In this document: in pieces, positions 19,091 to 27,212 of the stretch
Layout: every line of letters begins with the position of its first letter
How positions within the stretch are numbered: the stretch's first letter is position 1
NCBI RefSeq assembly: GCF_008298015.1
Contig: NZ_VTPX01000003.1
Location: 68,290-132,289, forward strand
Direction: 5' to 3'
From: Salinicola corii
GTDB lineage: Bacteria > Pseudomonadota > Gammaproteobacteria > Pseudomonadales > Halomonadaceae
DNA length: 64,000 nt
Program-made: the position numbers and the translations under genes
The notes under the pieces: generated by a model
What the model was told of the DNA's origin: nothing
Databases searched by the model: none
Seen by the model: the letters and a program-made list of their open reading frames with translations, nothing else

Positions 19091-19920
19091 TGACGATCGA
19101 CGAGGCTCTGCGCGAGGCGGCCGGACGACTCGTGGCGTCGCCCACGGCGCGCCTCGATGCCGAAGTGCTGCTAGCCCATGTCTGTGCCACGAACCGGACC
19201 TGGCTCTATACTTGGGGCGATCGCAAGCTGACGGCGGTGCAGCGCGAGGAGTTTCAGGCGCTGGTCGTCCGTCGGGCCGAGGGGCTGCCGGTGGCCTATC
19301 TGGTCGGCTCGCGCGAGTTCTGGGGACTGGGTCTCGAGACGTCGCCGGCGACGTTGATCCCGCGACCGGATACCGAGCGCCTCGTCGAGGTGGCGCTCGA
19401 GTCGACACCGAGGCCGGTTGGCGAGCTGCTTGATCTGGGTACCGGCACCGGCGCGATCGCGCTGGCTTTTGCCAGCGAGCGTCGTGACTGGCAGGTTATC
19501 GGAGTCGACCTCTCCGTCGATGCCGTGACGCTGGCACAGACCAACGCCCGGCGGCTGGCGATAACCAACGCTCGCTTCTTCCAGAGCGATTGGTTCTCCG
19601 CGCTGCCCGGGCAGCGCTTCGACCTGATCTTGTCCAATCCCCCTTATATCGCGGCAGACGATCCGCATCTGTTGCTCGATGACGTCCGCTTCGAGCCACG
19701 CTCGGCGCTGGTGGCGGAGGCGGGGGGAATGTCGGACCTGGCGTGGCTGGTCGAGCATGCGCCGAACTACTTGCGTCCAGAAGGCTGGCTATGGGTGGAG
19801 CACGGACATTGCCAGGCGGGTCAAGTGCGGGAAGCGCTGAGGCGTCGCGGTTTTCGGGGCGTCGCGTCGCATCGCGATCTGGCAGGTCTCGAGCGAGTGA
19901 GCGGCGGCCAGTGGGCCTGA
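19090..19920 (+). CDS. prmC: Release-factor glutamine methyltransferase
   Basis: Methylates the GGQ glutamine of release factors using S-adenosylmethionine. The 276-residue protein has an N-terminal helical domain and a Rossmann methyltransferase with LLDLGTGTGAIALA and the substrate-glutamine motif NPPYI. The ATG overlaps the prfA stop by one base (TGATG); a GTG three bases earlier is possible. The functional and translational pairing with prfA is plain. Confidence 0.95.
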   Translation: MTIDEALREAAGRLVASPTARLDAEVLLAHVCATNRTWLYTWGDRKLTAVQREEFQALVVRRAEGLPVAYLVGSREFWGLGLETSPATLIPRPDTERLVEVALESTPRPVGELLDLGTGTGAIALAFASERRDWQVIGVDLSVDAVTLAQTNARRLAITNARFFQSDWFSALPGQRFDLILSNPPYIAADDPHLLLDDVRFEPRSALVAEAGGMSDLAWLVEHAPNYLRPEGWLWVEHGHCQAGQVREALRRRGFRGVASHRDLAGLERVSGGQWA

Positions 19921-20099
19921 CTCGAGGTAACGATGTGGGTCTGCGTTGAACGAAGGTGACCGGGCTCACTGGAGGTTTGTAACAGCTCTGTGATAGTAAT
20001 AATGCCCCGCGAGCGGCGGCGAGACCGTGGCGACAACGGGTTGGCGGCCTCGTGTCGTTCGGAACACTTCTCATCCATCGGCTTGGAACAATTACAGCA

Positions 20100-20600
20100 A
20101 TGAAAGCCAAATCTCGAGCTCTCGATCGAATCGATCTCAACATACTGCGTTGCCTGCAGGATAATGCACGTATTTCCTATGTGGATCTGGCATCGCAAGT
20201 GGGGTTGTCGACCACACCTTGCCTGGAGCGCGTCAAGCGACTCGAGCGCTCCGGTATCATCAGGGGTTACAAGGCGATACTTGATCCCCGGGCACTGCGC
20301 GCCAATTTGCTGGTGTTCGTCGAGATCAGCCTGGAAACGCAGTCGCCGTCGGTGTTCGACGAGTTTCGCAAGGCGGTTGCCAAGCTGCCGCAGATCCAGG
20401 AGTGCCATCTGGTCTCCGGGCAGTTCGACTACATTCTCAAGTGTCGGATTCCCGAAATGTCCGCCTATCGACAACTGCTGGGCGACGTGGTGTTGACGTT
20501 GCCGGGCGTCAAGGAGTCCAAAAGCTACGTGGTCATGGAAGAGGTCAAGGAGGAGCTGGCGTTGCCGATCCCCGATCTCCTGCCGGAAGACGACCGATAA
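20100..20600 (+). CDS. lrp: Lrp/AsnC-family transcriptional regulator
   Basis: A 166-residue leucine-responsive-type regulator: N-terminal helix-turn-helix (DRIDLNILRCLQDNAR, then VDLASQVGLSTTPCLERV) and a C-terminal RAM effector domain with HLVSGQFDYILKCRIPEM. Length and sequence look like global Lrp more than a local AsnC. It has its own 180-base upstream region and sits between prmC and moeB, which are adjacent in pseudomonads. Global or local role cannot be told from sequence. Confidence 0.88.
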   Translation: MKAKSRALDRIDLNILRCLQDNARISYVDLASQVGLSTTPCLERVKRLERSGIIRGYKAILDPRALRANLLVFVEISLETQSPSVFDEFRKAVAKLPQIQECHLVSGQFDYILKCRIPEMSAYRQLLGDVVLTLPGVKESKSYVVMEEVKEELALPIPDLLPEDDR

Positions 20601-20651
20601 CGCGTGGGTAGGACTGGCCGACAACGGTAGCTTTCGCGCCCAGGAAAATTC

Positions 20652-21398
20652 ATGAACGACGAAGCACTACTACGCTACAGCCGTCATATCATGCTCGATG
20701 AGATCGACATTGTGGGGCAGGAGCGCCTGCTGGCGTCCCGCGTATTGATCATCGGTGCCGGTGGCTTGGGGTCTCCCGCCGCGCTTTACCTGGCCGGGGC
20801 CGGTGTGGGCCACCTGGTCATTGCCGACGACGACATCGTCGAGCTATCCAACCTGCAGCGTCAGATCGCCCATGCGGAAGGGCGCCTGGGGCATTCCAAG
20901 GCGCGTTCCGCGGCTGATGCGGCACGGGGTCTGAACTCGGCGTGCGACGTGCGGGCTCTGGATGCGCGTCTTGTCGGGGAGACGTTGATGACGGAGGTCG
21001 GGCTGGCCGATGTCGTGATGGATTGCACGGATCGCTTCTCCAGTCGCTTCGCCATCAATCGCGCTTGTGTCGAGAACGGGACACCATTGGTGAGTGGTGC
21101 TGCCATTCGCTTTTCAGGCCAGTTGGCCGTATTCGATCCACGTCAGTCTCGATCGCCATGTTATGCCTGCCTCTATGGTGAGCAGGGGGATGACGATGCG
21201 CTGACCTGCGCGGAGAGCGGTGTCATTTCGCCACTGGTCGGCCTGATCGGCAGCTTCCAGGCGCTGGAGACGATGAAGTTGATCAGTGGTGCAGGGCAAC
21301 CTCATCGTGGGCTATCGACATTCGACGCGCTGAAAGGCGAGTGGCGTCACTTTGCGCTACCCAGGGATCCTGACTGCTCGGTGTGCGGTAACCGTTAG
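20652..21398 (+). CDS. moeB: MoeB/ThiF-family adenylyltransferase
   Basis: Activates the C-terminal glycine of a sulfur-carrier protein (MoaD for molybdopterin, or ThiS) as an acyl-adenylate. The 248-residue protein has the ATP loop GAGGLGSPAALYL, the SNLQRQIAH block, DCTDRFSSRFAIN, and two zinc CxxC pairs, SPCYACLYG and SVCGNR at the very end. No C-terminal rhodanese domain, so it is the short bacterial form. MoeB fits the hemA-prfA-prmC-moeB order; no ThiS gene is nearby. Confidence 0.88.
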   Translation: MNDEALLRYSRHIMLDEIDIVGQERLLASRVLIIGAGGLGSPAALYLAGAGVGHLVIADDDIVELSNLQRQIAHAEGRLGHSKARSAADAARGLNSACDVRALDARLVGETLMTEVGLADVVMDCTDRFSSRFAINRACVENGTPLVSGAAIRFSGQLAVFDPRQSRSPCYACLYGEQGDDDALTCAESGVISPLVGLIGSFQALETMKLISGAGQPHRGLSTFDALKGEWRHFALPRDPDCSVCGNR

Positions 21399-21609
21399 AC
21401 GCTCCTGGTCCTTCGGGGGACGAGACGCTCTATCGCGACCCGTCTGGCAATGGCAGGCGACGATGGTTCTGCCGATCCCCTAGCGTGGCTCGTCACGACC
21501 GGACCGAGGGGCTGTTACGGCGCTGATCGGCGCGCGGCGTTTGTCCGGCAACACTAAAGTCGATGGAAATTCCTCTTTCTCTCCCTCGCGATGTCCTGCT
21601 AACCTAATA

Positions 21610-21798
21610 TCCATAGTAGTTGGGTGGGGTTCGTATCTACCATATGTTGATTTCCGGTGTGCAAGCGGAATCCCATGATTTAGCGAATCGAGGTGAGCGC
21701 ACCTGGTGTGTGTAGCCCGGAAGTTCATGGTCGCGATACCGCGATCTTTGGCCCGATAGACTTCAGCGCAAGCGATCGAGTCTATCGGGCATTTTTTT
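21610..21798 (+). ncRNA. Candidate structured small RNA
   Basis: Four successive hairpins: TTCCG/CGGAA (21652-21670), AGGTG-AGCG-CACCT (21691-21704), TCGCG-ATAC-CGCGA (21731-21744) and the terminator at 21751-21798. No protein-coding frame covers them. TAATAT at 21605-21610 could be a -10 element but has no -35 partner. The 5' end is a guess and no known RNA family is recognised. It could also be the long 3' tail of moeB mRNA. Confidence 0.35.
21751..21798 (+). terminator. Strong intrinsic terminator
   Basis: A 12-base perfect stem GCCCGATAGACT / AGTCTATCGGGC with a 16-base loop, followed by ATTTTTTT. It lies 350 bases beyond the moeB stop. Confidence 0.85.
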
Positions 21799-22091
21799 GT
21801 CAGCCATCTCTACACGACCCGCCAGTCATTTTCCCGCCTTCAGGACTCCTGCTCTGCAACGTTCTCAAGCTTTTGATATCAACGCCGATAATTCGAGTTG
21901 AGTTCGGATTCCCGACGCAGATCGAGATTCGTTTCGGCCTTTGAAGGATAACTCTTTTCGGTCATTCCTTGATCCAGGTGAATGAGAAGGGAGGGTGATA
22001 TAAGGCTGGTTAATTTTAATTAATTTAGGGCAGGCGCTGTTCAGCCACATTAGCATCATGGCCGTATTGGAGGCGAATATTCGGTAAGATC

Positions 22092-22322
22092 ATGAAATTG
22101 ACCGTGCGAGATTTTCAGCCTGTCCAGCTACGGACAAGAAGTGCGCCGCGTGAAGGCAGCCTGGCCTACCACGCCCAAGTTTCCGGTATACCGGTGGGGA
22201 CATTGAAAACGCGGGTCAAGAAACTCGTTGATAAGGGAATCGAGAGAGAACACGCCATCGAAATCGCGCTAAGTCAGCCAATCGGGCCTCAGGGACGGCC
22301 GAGGAAACCGACTCATCGCTAG
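22092..22322 (+). CDS. Small orphan protein with predicted HTH-like segment
   Basis: A 76-residue basic protein I do not recognise. Residues 25-60 (AYHAQVSGIPVGTLKTRVKK, then a short link and EHAIEIAL) resemble the helix-turn-helix element of phage and plasmid proteins in which a SGI..GTLK.R recognition helix is followed by a small hairpin and an EAL-like helix. It lies in AT-richer DNA, has a weak binding site (GGTAAG) and ends before a hairpin shared with the convergent gene. It may be a DNA-binding remnant of a mobile element. Existence as a real gene is likely but unproved. Confidence 0.5.
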   Translation: MKLTVRDFQPVQLRTRSAPREGSLAYHAQVSGIPVGTLKTRVKKLVDKGIEREHAIEIALSQPIGPQGRPRKPTHR

Positions 22323-22339
22323 GCCCGATAACATGGCGA

Positions 22340-22366
22340 AAGCCTCTGATTCATCTTCAGAGGCTT
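22340..22366. terminator. Hairpin between convergent genes
   Basis: AAGCCTCTGA / TCAGAGGCTT with a 7-base loop lies between the 76-residue gene and the glycine-zipper gene. T runs are short on both sides, so termination may be weak. Confidence 0.5.
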
Positions 22367-22400
22367 CCAGGCGGAAATAGAGACAGCTGCGGCCAGCTCA

Positions 22401-22949
22401 TCAGGAGGATTGAGTATCATCCTTCCACTGGGGAGCGCCGTCGCGCATCAGAACCCGGTCGCTGTCGGGTTTGTCATCCAGCTTGGCTTCATGTACTTCA
22501 CCGTCATAGCGATACCGAACGTCGTAGCCCACGGTCTCGTCTTTGCTGTCGTTGACGGTACTGCAGCGCTGTTCGGTGGTCTGGTAGGTGTCGCCCTGCT
22601 GCATCTGTTGCTGGACCTGGTTTCCCGCTACGCCACCACCGACGGCGCCCGCCGCCGTCATGATCTTCTTGCCGCTGCCGCCACCGAACTGATTGCCCAC
22701 GACGCCGCCGACGATGGCGCCGATCGCGGTGCCAGCGATGCGGTTCTCGTCTTTCACCGGGCGCTGGTGAGTCACCGTGACGTTTTTGCACACTTCGCGT
22801 GGTGTTTCGGTGGTCTGCACGATTGGCTCGACGCTGACGATCTCCGCATACCTGGGCCCGCTTTCGGAGGATTGATAGGAGCCGACGGCGATGCCCCCGG
22901 CAATACCCAGTGCGGCAATGACGCCACCAATGACGATCGGTTTGTTCAT
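22401..22949 (-). CDS. Glycine-zipper 2TM (SlyB-like) envelope protein
   Basis: A 182-residue protein with an N-terminal hydrophobic anchor (residues 4-22), a polar linker, and a glycine-zipper hairpin IAGTAIGAIVGGVVGNQFGGG then AAGAVGGGVAGNQVQ, the Rickettsia 17-kDa-antigen/SlyB pattern. A C-terminal Asp/Lys-rich segment includes YDVRYRYDGEVHEAKLDDKP, a module common in such proteins. GAGGAG precedes the ATG by 8 bases. No lipobox is visible, so it probably stays anchored in the inner membrane or is exported uncleaved. Envelope-stress role is family knowledge only. Confidence 0.8.
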   Translation of the reverse strand: MNKPIVIGGVIAALGIAGGIAVGSYQSSESGPRYAEIVSVEPIVQTTETPREVCKNVTVTHQRPVKDENRIAGTAIGAIVGGVVGNQFGGGSGKKIMTAAGAVGGGVAGNQVQQQMQQGDTYQTTEQRCSTVNDSKDETVGYDVRYRYDGEVHEAKLDDKPDSDRVLMRDGAPQWKDDTQSS

Positions 22950-23348
22950 GACCTTGCTCCTCTCTGTGTTCTCCGCAGCGTCGAACCGTCATGCGCTCGA
23001 GCGCTGCAGTCAACGCAATTCCTGTGGTGTCCCTATCGATTGCCGGTTGGCATGATCCTCGGAGAATGTCATTCCATGGACGTCTCCCCAAGATCGAGTG
23101 AGTATAGTCTCGAAACAGTTGGTGAGCGCCCGGTTGGTGGGTTTTTGAACACTGTTTTCATGTTGGTGTCCACAGTGTCTCCAAATGGGGACATCCTCCG
23201 GGGCGGCGAGCGTCAGCTTCGAGCGGCTGGGAGAGCTGAGCGGCCTTCCCAGCGGAGAGTGGAAAAGGGAGAGGATGGGAAGAGATAGCGGGGGGGCGCG
23301 ACTCGTCGGCACCAGGGTTGCCGGCGCCGACCCTGATACCGATGTGGC
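22950..23348. other. Gene-free spacer
   Basis: About 400 bases between two - strand genes. It must carry the promoter of the glycine-zipper gene. An imperfect hairpin near 23311-23336 (CAGGGT / ACCCTG) could mark the pfp transcript end, but it has no T run. Nothing else seen. Confidence 0.4.
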
Positions 23349-24608
23349 TTACAGCTCGAACCTGGCCAGCTTGCGGTCGACTTTCGCCTTCTTCAGTTTG
23401 GCGACCTTGGGCAGGCCGTTCTCGAATGGGGGGAAATCCTCGCCCAGAATCAGCGGCGCAAGATAGCGCCGGCCAGCTTCGCTGATATAGAAACCGTCTT
23501 CGCTGATGTAGTCCCGCGGCATGAATTTTTCGTGGTTGGCGATCTCGGACAGGGAGGCCGGTTCGACCTTCCATTCGTAAGGGGCATCGGAGACGCGCTT
23601 GATGGCAGGCATCATCGAGTTCTGGCCTGCCAACGCGAGTTCGACGGCGGCTTCGCCCACGGCATAGGCCTGGTTGACATCGGTTTTGGAGGCGATGTGA
23701 CGAGCGGCCCGCTGCAGATAATCGGCCACCGCCCAGTGGTACTTGTGGCCGAGATCTTCCTTGACCATCGACGCCAGGGTGGGGGCGACCCCGCCGAGCT
23801 GCTTGTGGCCGAAGGCGTCGGTGCTGCCCGAATCGGTGAGGAAAGTCCCGTCGGCGTACTGGGCGCCTTCGGAGACCACGAGCACGCAGAATCCGTGATG
23901 CTTGACCGCCTCGTCGATACGCGCCATGACCTTCGCCCGGTCGAACGCGATCTCCGGGAAGATGATCAGATGCGGTGCCTCTTCCGGAGATTCTCCGGAC
24001 AGGGCGCCGGCGGCGGCGATCCAGCCGGCATGTCGACCCATCACTTCGAGAATGAAGACCTTGGTGGACGTCGAGCACATCGACTCGATGTCGAGCGCCG
24101 CTTCGCGCGTCGAGGTGGCGACGTACTTGGCGACACTGCCGAAGCCGGGGGAGTTGTCGGTGATGGGAAGGTCGTTGTCGACGGTCTTGGGAACGTGGAT
24201 GGCAGTCAATGGGTAGCCCATCGTCTCCGACAGCTGGGAGACCTTGAGGCAGGTGTCGGCACTATCGCCGCCGCCATTATAGAAGAAGTAGCGGATATCG
24301 TGAGCCTTGAATACCTCGATCAAGCGCTCGTACTCGGCGCGATGCGTCTCGATGGACTTGAGCTTGTAGCGACAGGAGCCGAACGCCCCGCCGGGTGTGT
24401 GGCGCAGTGCCGCGATCGCCTCTTCGCTCTCCTGGTTGGTATCGATCAGGTCTTCCAGAAGCGCGCCAATGATGCCGTTGTGCCCCGCGTAGAGATGGCC
24501 GATGCGATCCGAGTGACGACGGCAGGCTTCGATCACGCCACAGGCGCTGGCGTTGATGACGGCGGTGACGCCACCGGACTGGGCGTAGAACGCATTATGC
24601 TTGGCCAT
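23349..24608 (-). CDS. pfp: Pyrophosphate-dependent 6-phosphofructokinase
   Basis: Interconverts fructose-6-phosphate and fructose-1,6-bisphosphate with PPi/Pi, reversibly, in glycolysis and gluconeogenesis. Of 419 residues. The diagnostic positions are PPi-type: YNGGGDSADT, where ATP enzymes have a glycine at the phosphate-binding site, and PKTVDNDL, with Lys in place of Gly. Other blocks: AQSGGVTAVIN and EVMGRHAGWIA. I take the ATG of MAKHNAFYAQ; an ATG four codons earlier touches the AGGAG itself and is too close. No ATP-type enzyme is in this window. Confidence 0.92.
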   Translation of the reverse strand: MAKHNAFYAQSGGVTAVINASACGVIEACRRHSDRIGHLYAGHNGIIGALLEDLIDTNQESEEAIAALRHTPGGAFGSCRYKLKSIETHRAEYERLIEVFKAHDIRYFFYNGGGDSADTCLKVSQLSETMGYPLTAIHVPKTVDNDLPITDNSPGFGSVAKYVATSTREAALDIESMCSTSTKVFILEVMGRHAGWIAAAGALSGESPEEAPHLIIFPEIAFDRAKVMARIDEAVKHHGFCVLVVSEGAQYADGTFLTDSGSTDAFGHKQLGGVAPTLASMVKEDLGHKYHWAVADYLQRAARHIASKTDVNQAYAVGEAAVELALAGQNSMMPAIKRVSDAPYEWKVEPASLSEIANHEKFMPRDYISEDGFYISEAGRRYLAPLILGEDFPPFENGLPKVAKLKKAKVDRKLARFEL

Positions 24609-25040
24609 ATCGGCTCTCATCTCCTGAGGTTCGGTTGTGCTGGTCTCGCGTCATGGCGCGGCGTGCTTGGTCACACACCCACGCGGGCTTCCATGACGAT
24701 CTCGCGCTGGCAATGATCGACCTTGAATCATCACAAGAGGATGAAACTGACTGGCCAATCGTGTGACACCTCCCTGTCGAGGGCCGGGGCACGAATGCGG
24801 GCCCAGCATAGCCGAAAGGCGAATGCCTGTTAATACGAGGCGGTAGTGAGGGGGCGATCAATTTTCTGCGCCTGAGGAATGAGGGGGATGCCAGCATGGT
24901 CGGATTCGCCGAGTCGGCTCGCCGGTTCGACGAGGCCGGCTTCACGCATGCCACGGTGCCCGAGGGAGCGCGCAAAGCGTCCGGTGGCCCGGTCCAGGAG
25001 GCCATGCTAGGCTCGCCGGCTAATGTGAGGGAGAGTTCGG
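24609..25040. other. Divergent intergenic region pfp / mpl
   Basis: 432 bases between divergent genes, expected to hold both promoters. I found no clean promoter hexamers, operator palindrome or hairpin. Short open frames here read as GC-rich noise. Confidence 0.4.
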
Positions 25041-26414
25041 ATGCACGTTCATGTAGTGGGGATTTGCGGGACTTTCATGGGGAGTCTGGCACGCTTGGCC
25101 AAGATGCTGGGGCATCGCGTGACGGGGTCGGACGCCAATGTCTACCCGCCGATGAGCCTCCAGCTTCGGGACATGGGCGTCGAACTGAAGGAGGGCTATC
25201 ACGCCGATAATTTGCGGCCGTCGCCTGATCTGGTCATCGTCGGCAATGCGCTCTCCCGAGGCAACCCGGAGATCGAGGCGCTGTTGAATGCCAAGCTTCC
25301 CTATGTCTCCGGGCCGCAGTGGCTGGCCGAGCAGGTATTGCCGGGGCGTCGGGTCCTGGCGGTGGCCGGGACGCACGGCAAGACGACCACTGCCAGCCTG
25401 CTGGCATGGATACTGGAATGCGCGGGTCTCGAGCCGGGATTCCTGATCGGAGGCGTGCTTCGCAACTTCGGCCTCTCCGCTCGGCTCGGAGGGGGTGGTG
25501 CGCCTTTCGTCGTCGAGGCGGACGAGTACGATACGGCGTTTTTCGACAAACGTTCGAAATTCGTCCATTACAGGCCGGACATCGCCGTTCTCAACAATCT
25601 CGAGTTCGATCACGCCGATATCTTTCCTGATCTGGCGGCCATCGAGCGCCAGTTTCACCACTTCGTGCGCACCGTGCCGGGTAATGGCTCGCTGCTGGTC
25701 GCGGATGACGAACCGGCGTTGGAGCGGGTGCTGGATCAGGGCTGCTGGACGCCGGTGCAGCGCTTTGGGCAACTGGCCGGGAGCGAGTGGCAACTGCTGC
25801 TCGATCCGGACGACAGTCGCGCCTTCACCGTAGTCTCGGGTGGTGAGAGTCATATCGTCCGCTGGGCGATGAGTGGCCGACACAACGCCGCCAACGCCGT
25901 CGCCGCCCTGGCCGCGGCCAGCCGGCTGGGCGTCCCTCTGGTCGAGGGTTGCCGGGCACTGGCGACATTCGCCGCGCCCCGACGGCGCCAGGAGATCCGC
26001 GGCGAGGTGGGTGGAATACAGGTCCTCGACGACTTCGCCCACCACCCCACGGCCATCGCGCTGACGCTCGAGGGGCTGAACCACGACCGGCATGGCGGTC
26101 GGCTGCTGGCGGTGATCGAACCCCGTTCCAACACTATGCGTCAGGGCAGCATGAGGGCGCGCCTGATCGATAGCGTAGCGCTGGCAGACAGCGCCTGGTG
26201 GTATCAGCCTCCCGGGCTCGACTGGTCGCTGGCCGACGTGATTGCCGGGCATGCGGCCAGTCGCGTCGAGACCGATCTCGACGTGCTCGTCGCCCACGTC
26301 GTCGAACAGGCGGTATCCGGCGACCGGATCGTCGTCATGTCGAATGGCGGTTTCGGCGGCATCCACGATAAGTTATTGCGGGCACTGGAGGTACGACATG
26401 GCAGTTCGCGGTGA
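25041..26414 (+). CDS. mpl: UDP-MurNAc:L-Ala-gamma-D-Glu-meso-DAP ligase
   Basis: Recycles murein tripeptide by attaching it directly to UDP-N-acetylmuramate. The 457-residue Mur-ligase fold is complete: HVVGICGTFMGSLA at the start (Mpl-type, distinct from MurC), the ATP loop AGTHGKTTTASL, EADEYDTAFFDKRSKF, and the C-terminal FAHHPTAIALTLEGL and PRSNTMR blocks. GAGGGAGAG lies upstream. The ubiX start is inside its last codons. The product re-uses D-Glu-containing peptides, which overlaps thematically with the D-Glu genes far to the left. Confidence 0.95.
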   Translation: MHVHVVGICGTFMGSLARLAKMLGHRVTGSDANVYPPMSLQLRDMGVELKEGYHADNLRPSPDLVIVGNALSRGNPEIEALLNAKLPYVSGPQWLAEQVLPGRRVLAVAGTHGKTTTASLLAWILECAGLEPGFLIGGVLRNFGLSARLGGGGAPFVVEADEYDTAFFDKRSKFVHYRPDIAVLNNLEFDHADIFPDLAAIERQFHHFVRTVPGNGSLLVADDEPALERVLDQGCWTPVQRFGQLAGSEWQLLLDPDDSRAFTVVSGGESHIVRWAMSGRHNAANAVAALAAASRLGVPLVEGCRALATFAAPRRRQEIRGEVGGIQVLDDFAHHPTAIALTLEGLNHDRHGGRLLAVIEPRSNTMRQGSMRARLIDSVALADSAWWYQPPGLDWSLADVIAGHAASRVETDLDVLVAHVVEQAVSGDRIVVMSNGGFGGIHDKLLRALEVRHGSSR

Positions 26415-27036
26415 TGCGACTTCTCCGAAGAAATATCGGGCACCGATCGCGGTGGCGCTTACTGGCGCTTCCGGCGTCCAGTATGGGTTACGCCTGATCG
26501 AGTGCCTGATCGCCGCCGGCCACGAGGTCTACGTGATGGTATCCAAGGCGGCCCATCGCGTTATCGCTGTCGAGACCGAGATCGAGCTGCCGGCCCAGCC
26601 GGACCGGCTGGCGCGGGACCTGGCGAGGCGATTCGACGCTGAAGAGGGGCAGGTCCGCTGCTTCGGGCGCGAAGACTGGATGGCACCGGTGGCATCCGGT
26701 TCGGGGAATTGGCAAGCACTGGTCATCTGCCCCTGTTCGACCGGCACCTTGTCCGCTGTGGCCTGCGGCGCCAGCAACAACCTAATCGAGCGCGCCGCCG
26801 ACGTTGCGTTGAAGGAGCGACGAAAACTGATCCTGGTTCCCAGAGAAACGCCGCTCTCGGCCGTCCACCTCGAAAACATGCTGAAGTTGACCAACATGGG
26901 TAGTGTGATACTGCCGGCCGCCCCCGGTTTCTATCATCGCCCGGACAGCGTCAAGGCGATGGTCGACTTCGTCGTGGCACGCATTCTCAACCAGTTGGAT
27001 GTCGCCCAGACGCTGATGCCGCGCTGGGGCGATTGA
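26398..27036 (+). CDS. ubiX: Flavin prenyltransferase UbiX
   Basis: Makes prenylated FMN, the cofactor of the UbiD decarboxylase in ubiquinone synthesis. The 212-residue protein shows ALTGASGVQYGLRL, CPCSTGTLSAVACGASNNLIERAADVALKE with the flavin/prenyl-binding loop, and LVPRETPLSAVHLENML. GGAGGT precedes the ATG at 26398, which lies within mpl (17-base overlap); the mpl-ubiX pair is common in pseudomonads. The N-terminal 16 residues are a variable polar lead. Confidence 0.94.
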   Translation: MAVRGDATSPKKYRAPIAVALTGASGVQYGLRLIECLIAAGHEVYVMVSKAAHRVIAVETEIELPAQPDRLARDLARRFDAEEGQVRCFGREDWMAPVASGSGNWQALVICPCSTGTLSAVACGASNNLIERAADVALKERRKLILVPRETPLSAVHLENMLKLTNMGSVILPAAPGFYHRPDSVKAMVDFVVARILNQLDVAQTLMPRWGD

Positions 27037-27047
27037 TCGGCAGACCC

Positions 27048-27212
27048 AGGAGTCTGTCGGGCTTGACCAATTGTCGCGAGAAAAAACGGATTTTGAATCA
27101 AGTTCATCGATCGGGTAAGGCGAATAGCCCGCTATTTAACGCATCCGATCGAATGAAATTGGCCAGAAGCCCGGGGTTCGCAGCAGATTAGTGTTAAGCC
27201 CAACAGACTCCT
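27048..27212. repeat. Nested-palindrome element with 19-base terminal inverted repeats
   Basis: A 165-base element. AGGAGTCTGTCGGGCTTGA (27048-27066) is matched at the far end (27194-27212) by its inverse with 17 of 19 identities. Inside lie further nested inverted repeats: CCAATT/AATTGG, TCGATCGG/CCGATCGA and, at the centre, AATAGC-CC-GCTATT. The whole can fold into one long hairpin. It has no coding capacity and is probably a MITE or IS remnant. Its right end supplies part of the stop codon of the convergent DedA-PAP2 gene. Confidence 0.75.

Larger units (their letters stand above)
21399..22091. other. AT-richer gene-free region after moeB
   Basis: Almost 700 bases with no convincing gene. 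The left half contains a chain of hairpins ending in a strong terminator (described separately). The right half, from about 21840, has visibly lower GC than the surrounding genes, with stretches such as TTAATTTTAATTAATTTA near 22012, typical of regulatory or foreign DNA. Confidence 0.6.

Noticed and set aside
21480-21728. 82-codon - strand frame after moeB
   Set aside because: Covers the hairpins of the RNA candidate and has no ribosome-binding site or recognisable pattern.
24595-25210. Short frames on both strands between pfp and mpl
   Set aside because: They overlap the known starts of both genes and show no domain or good start signal.
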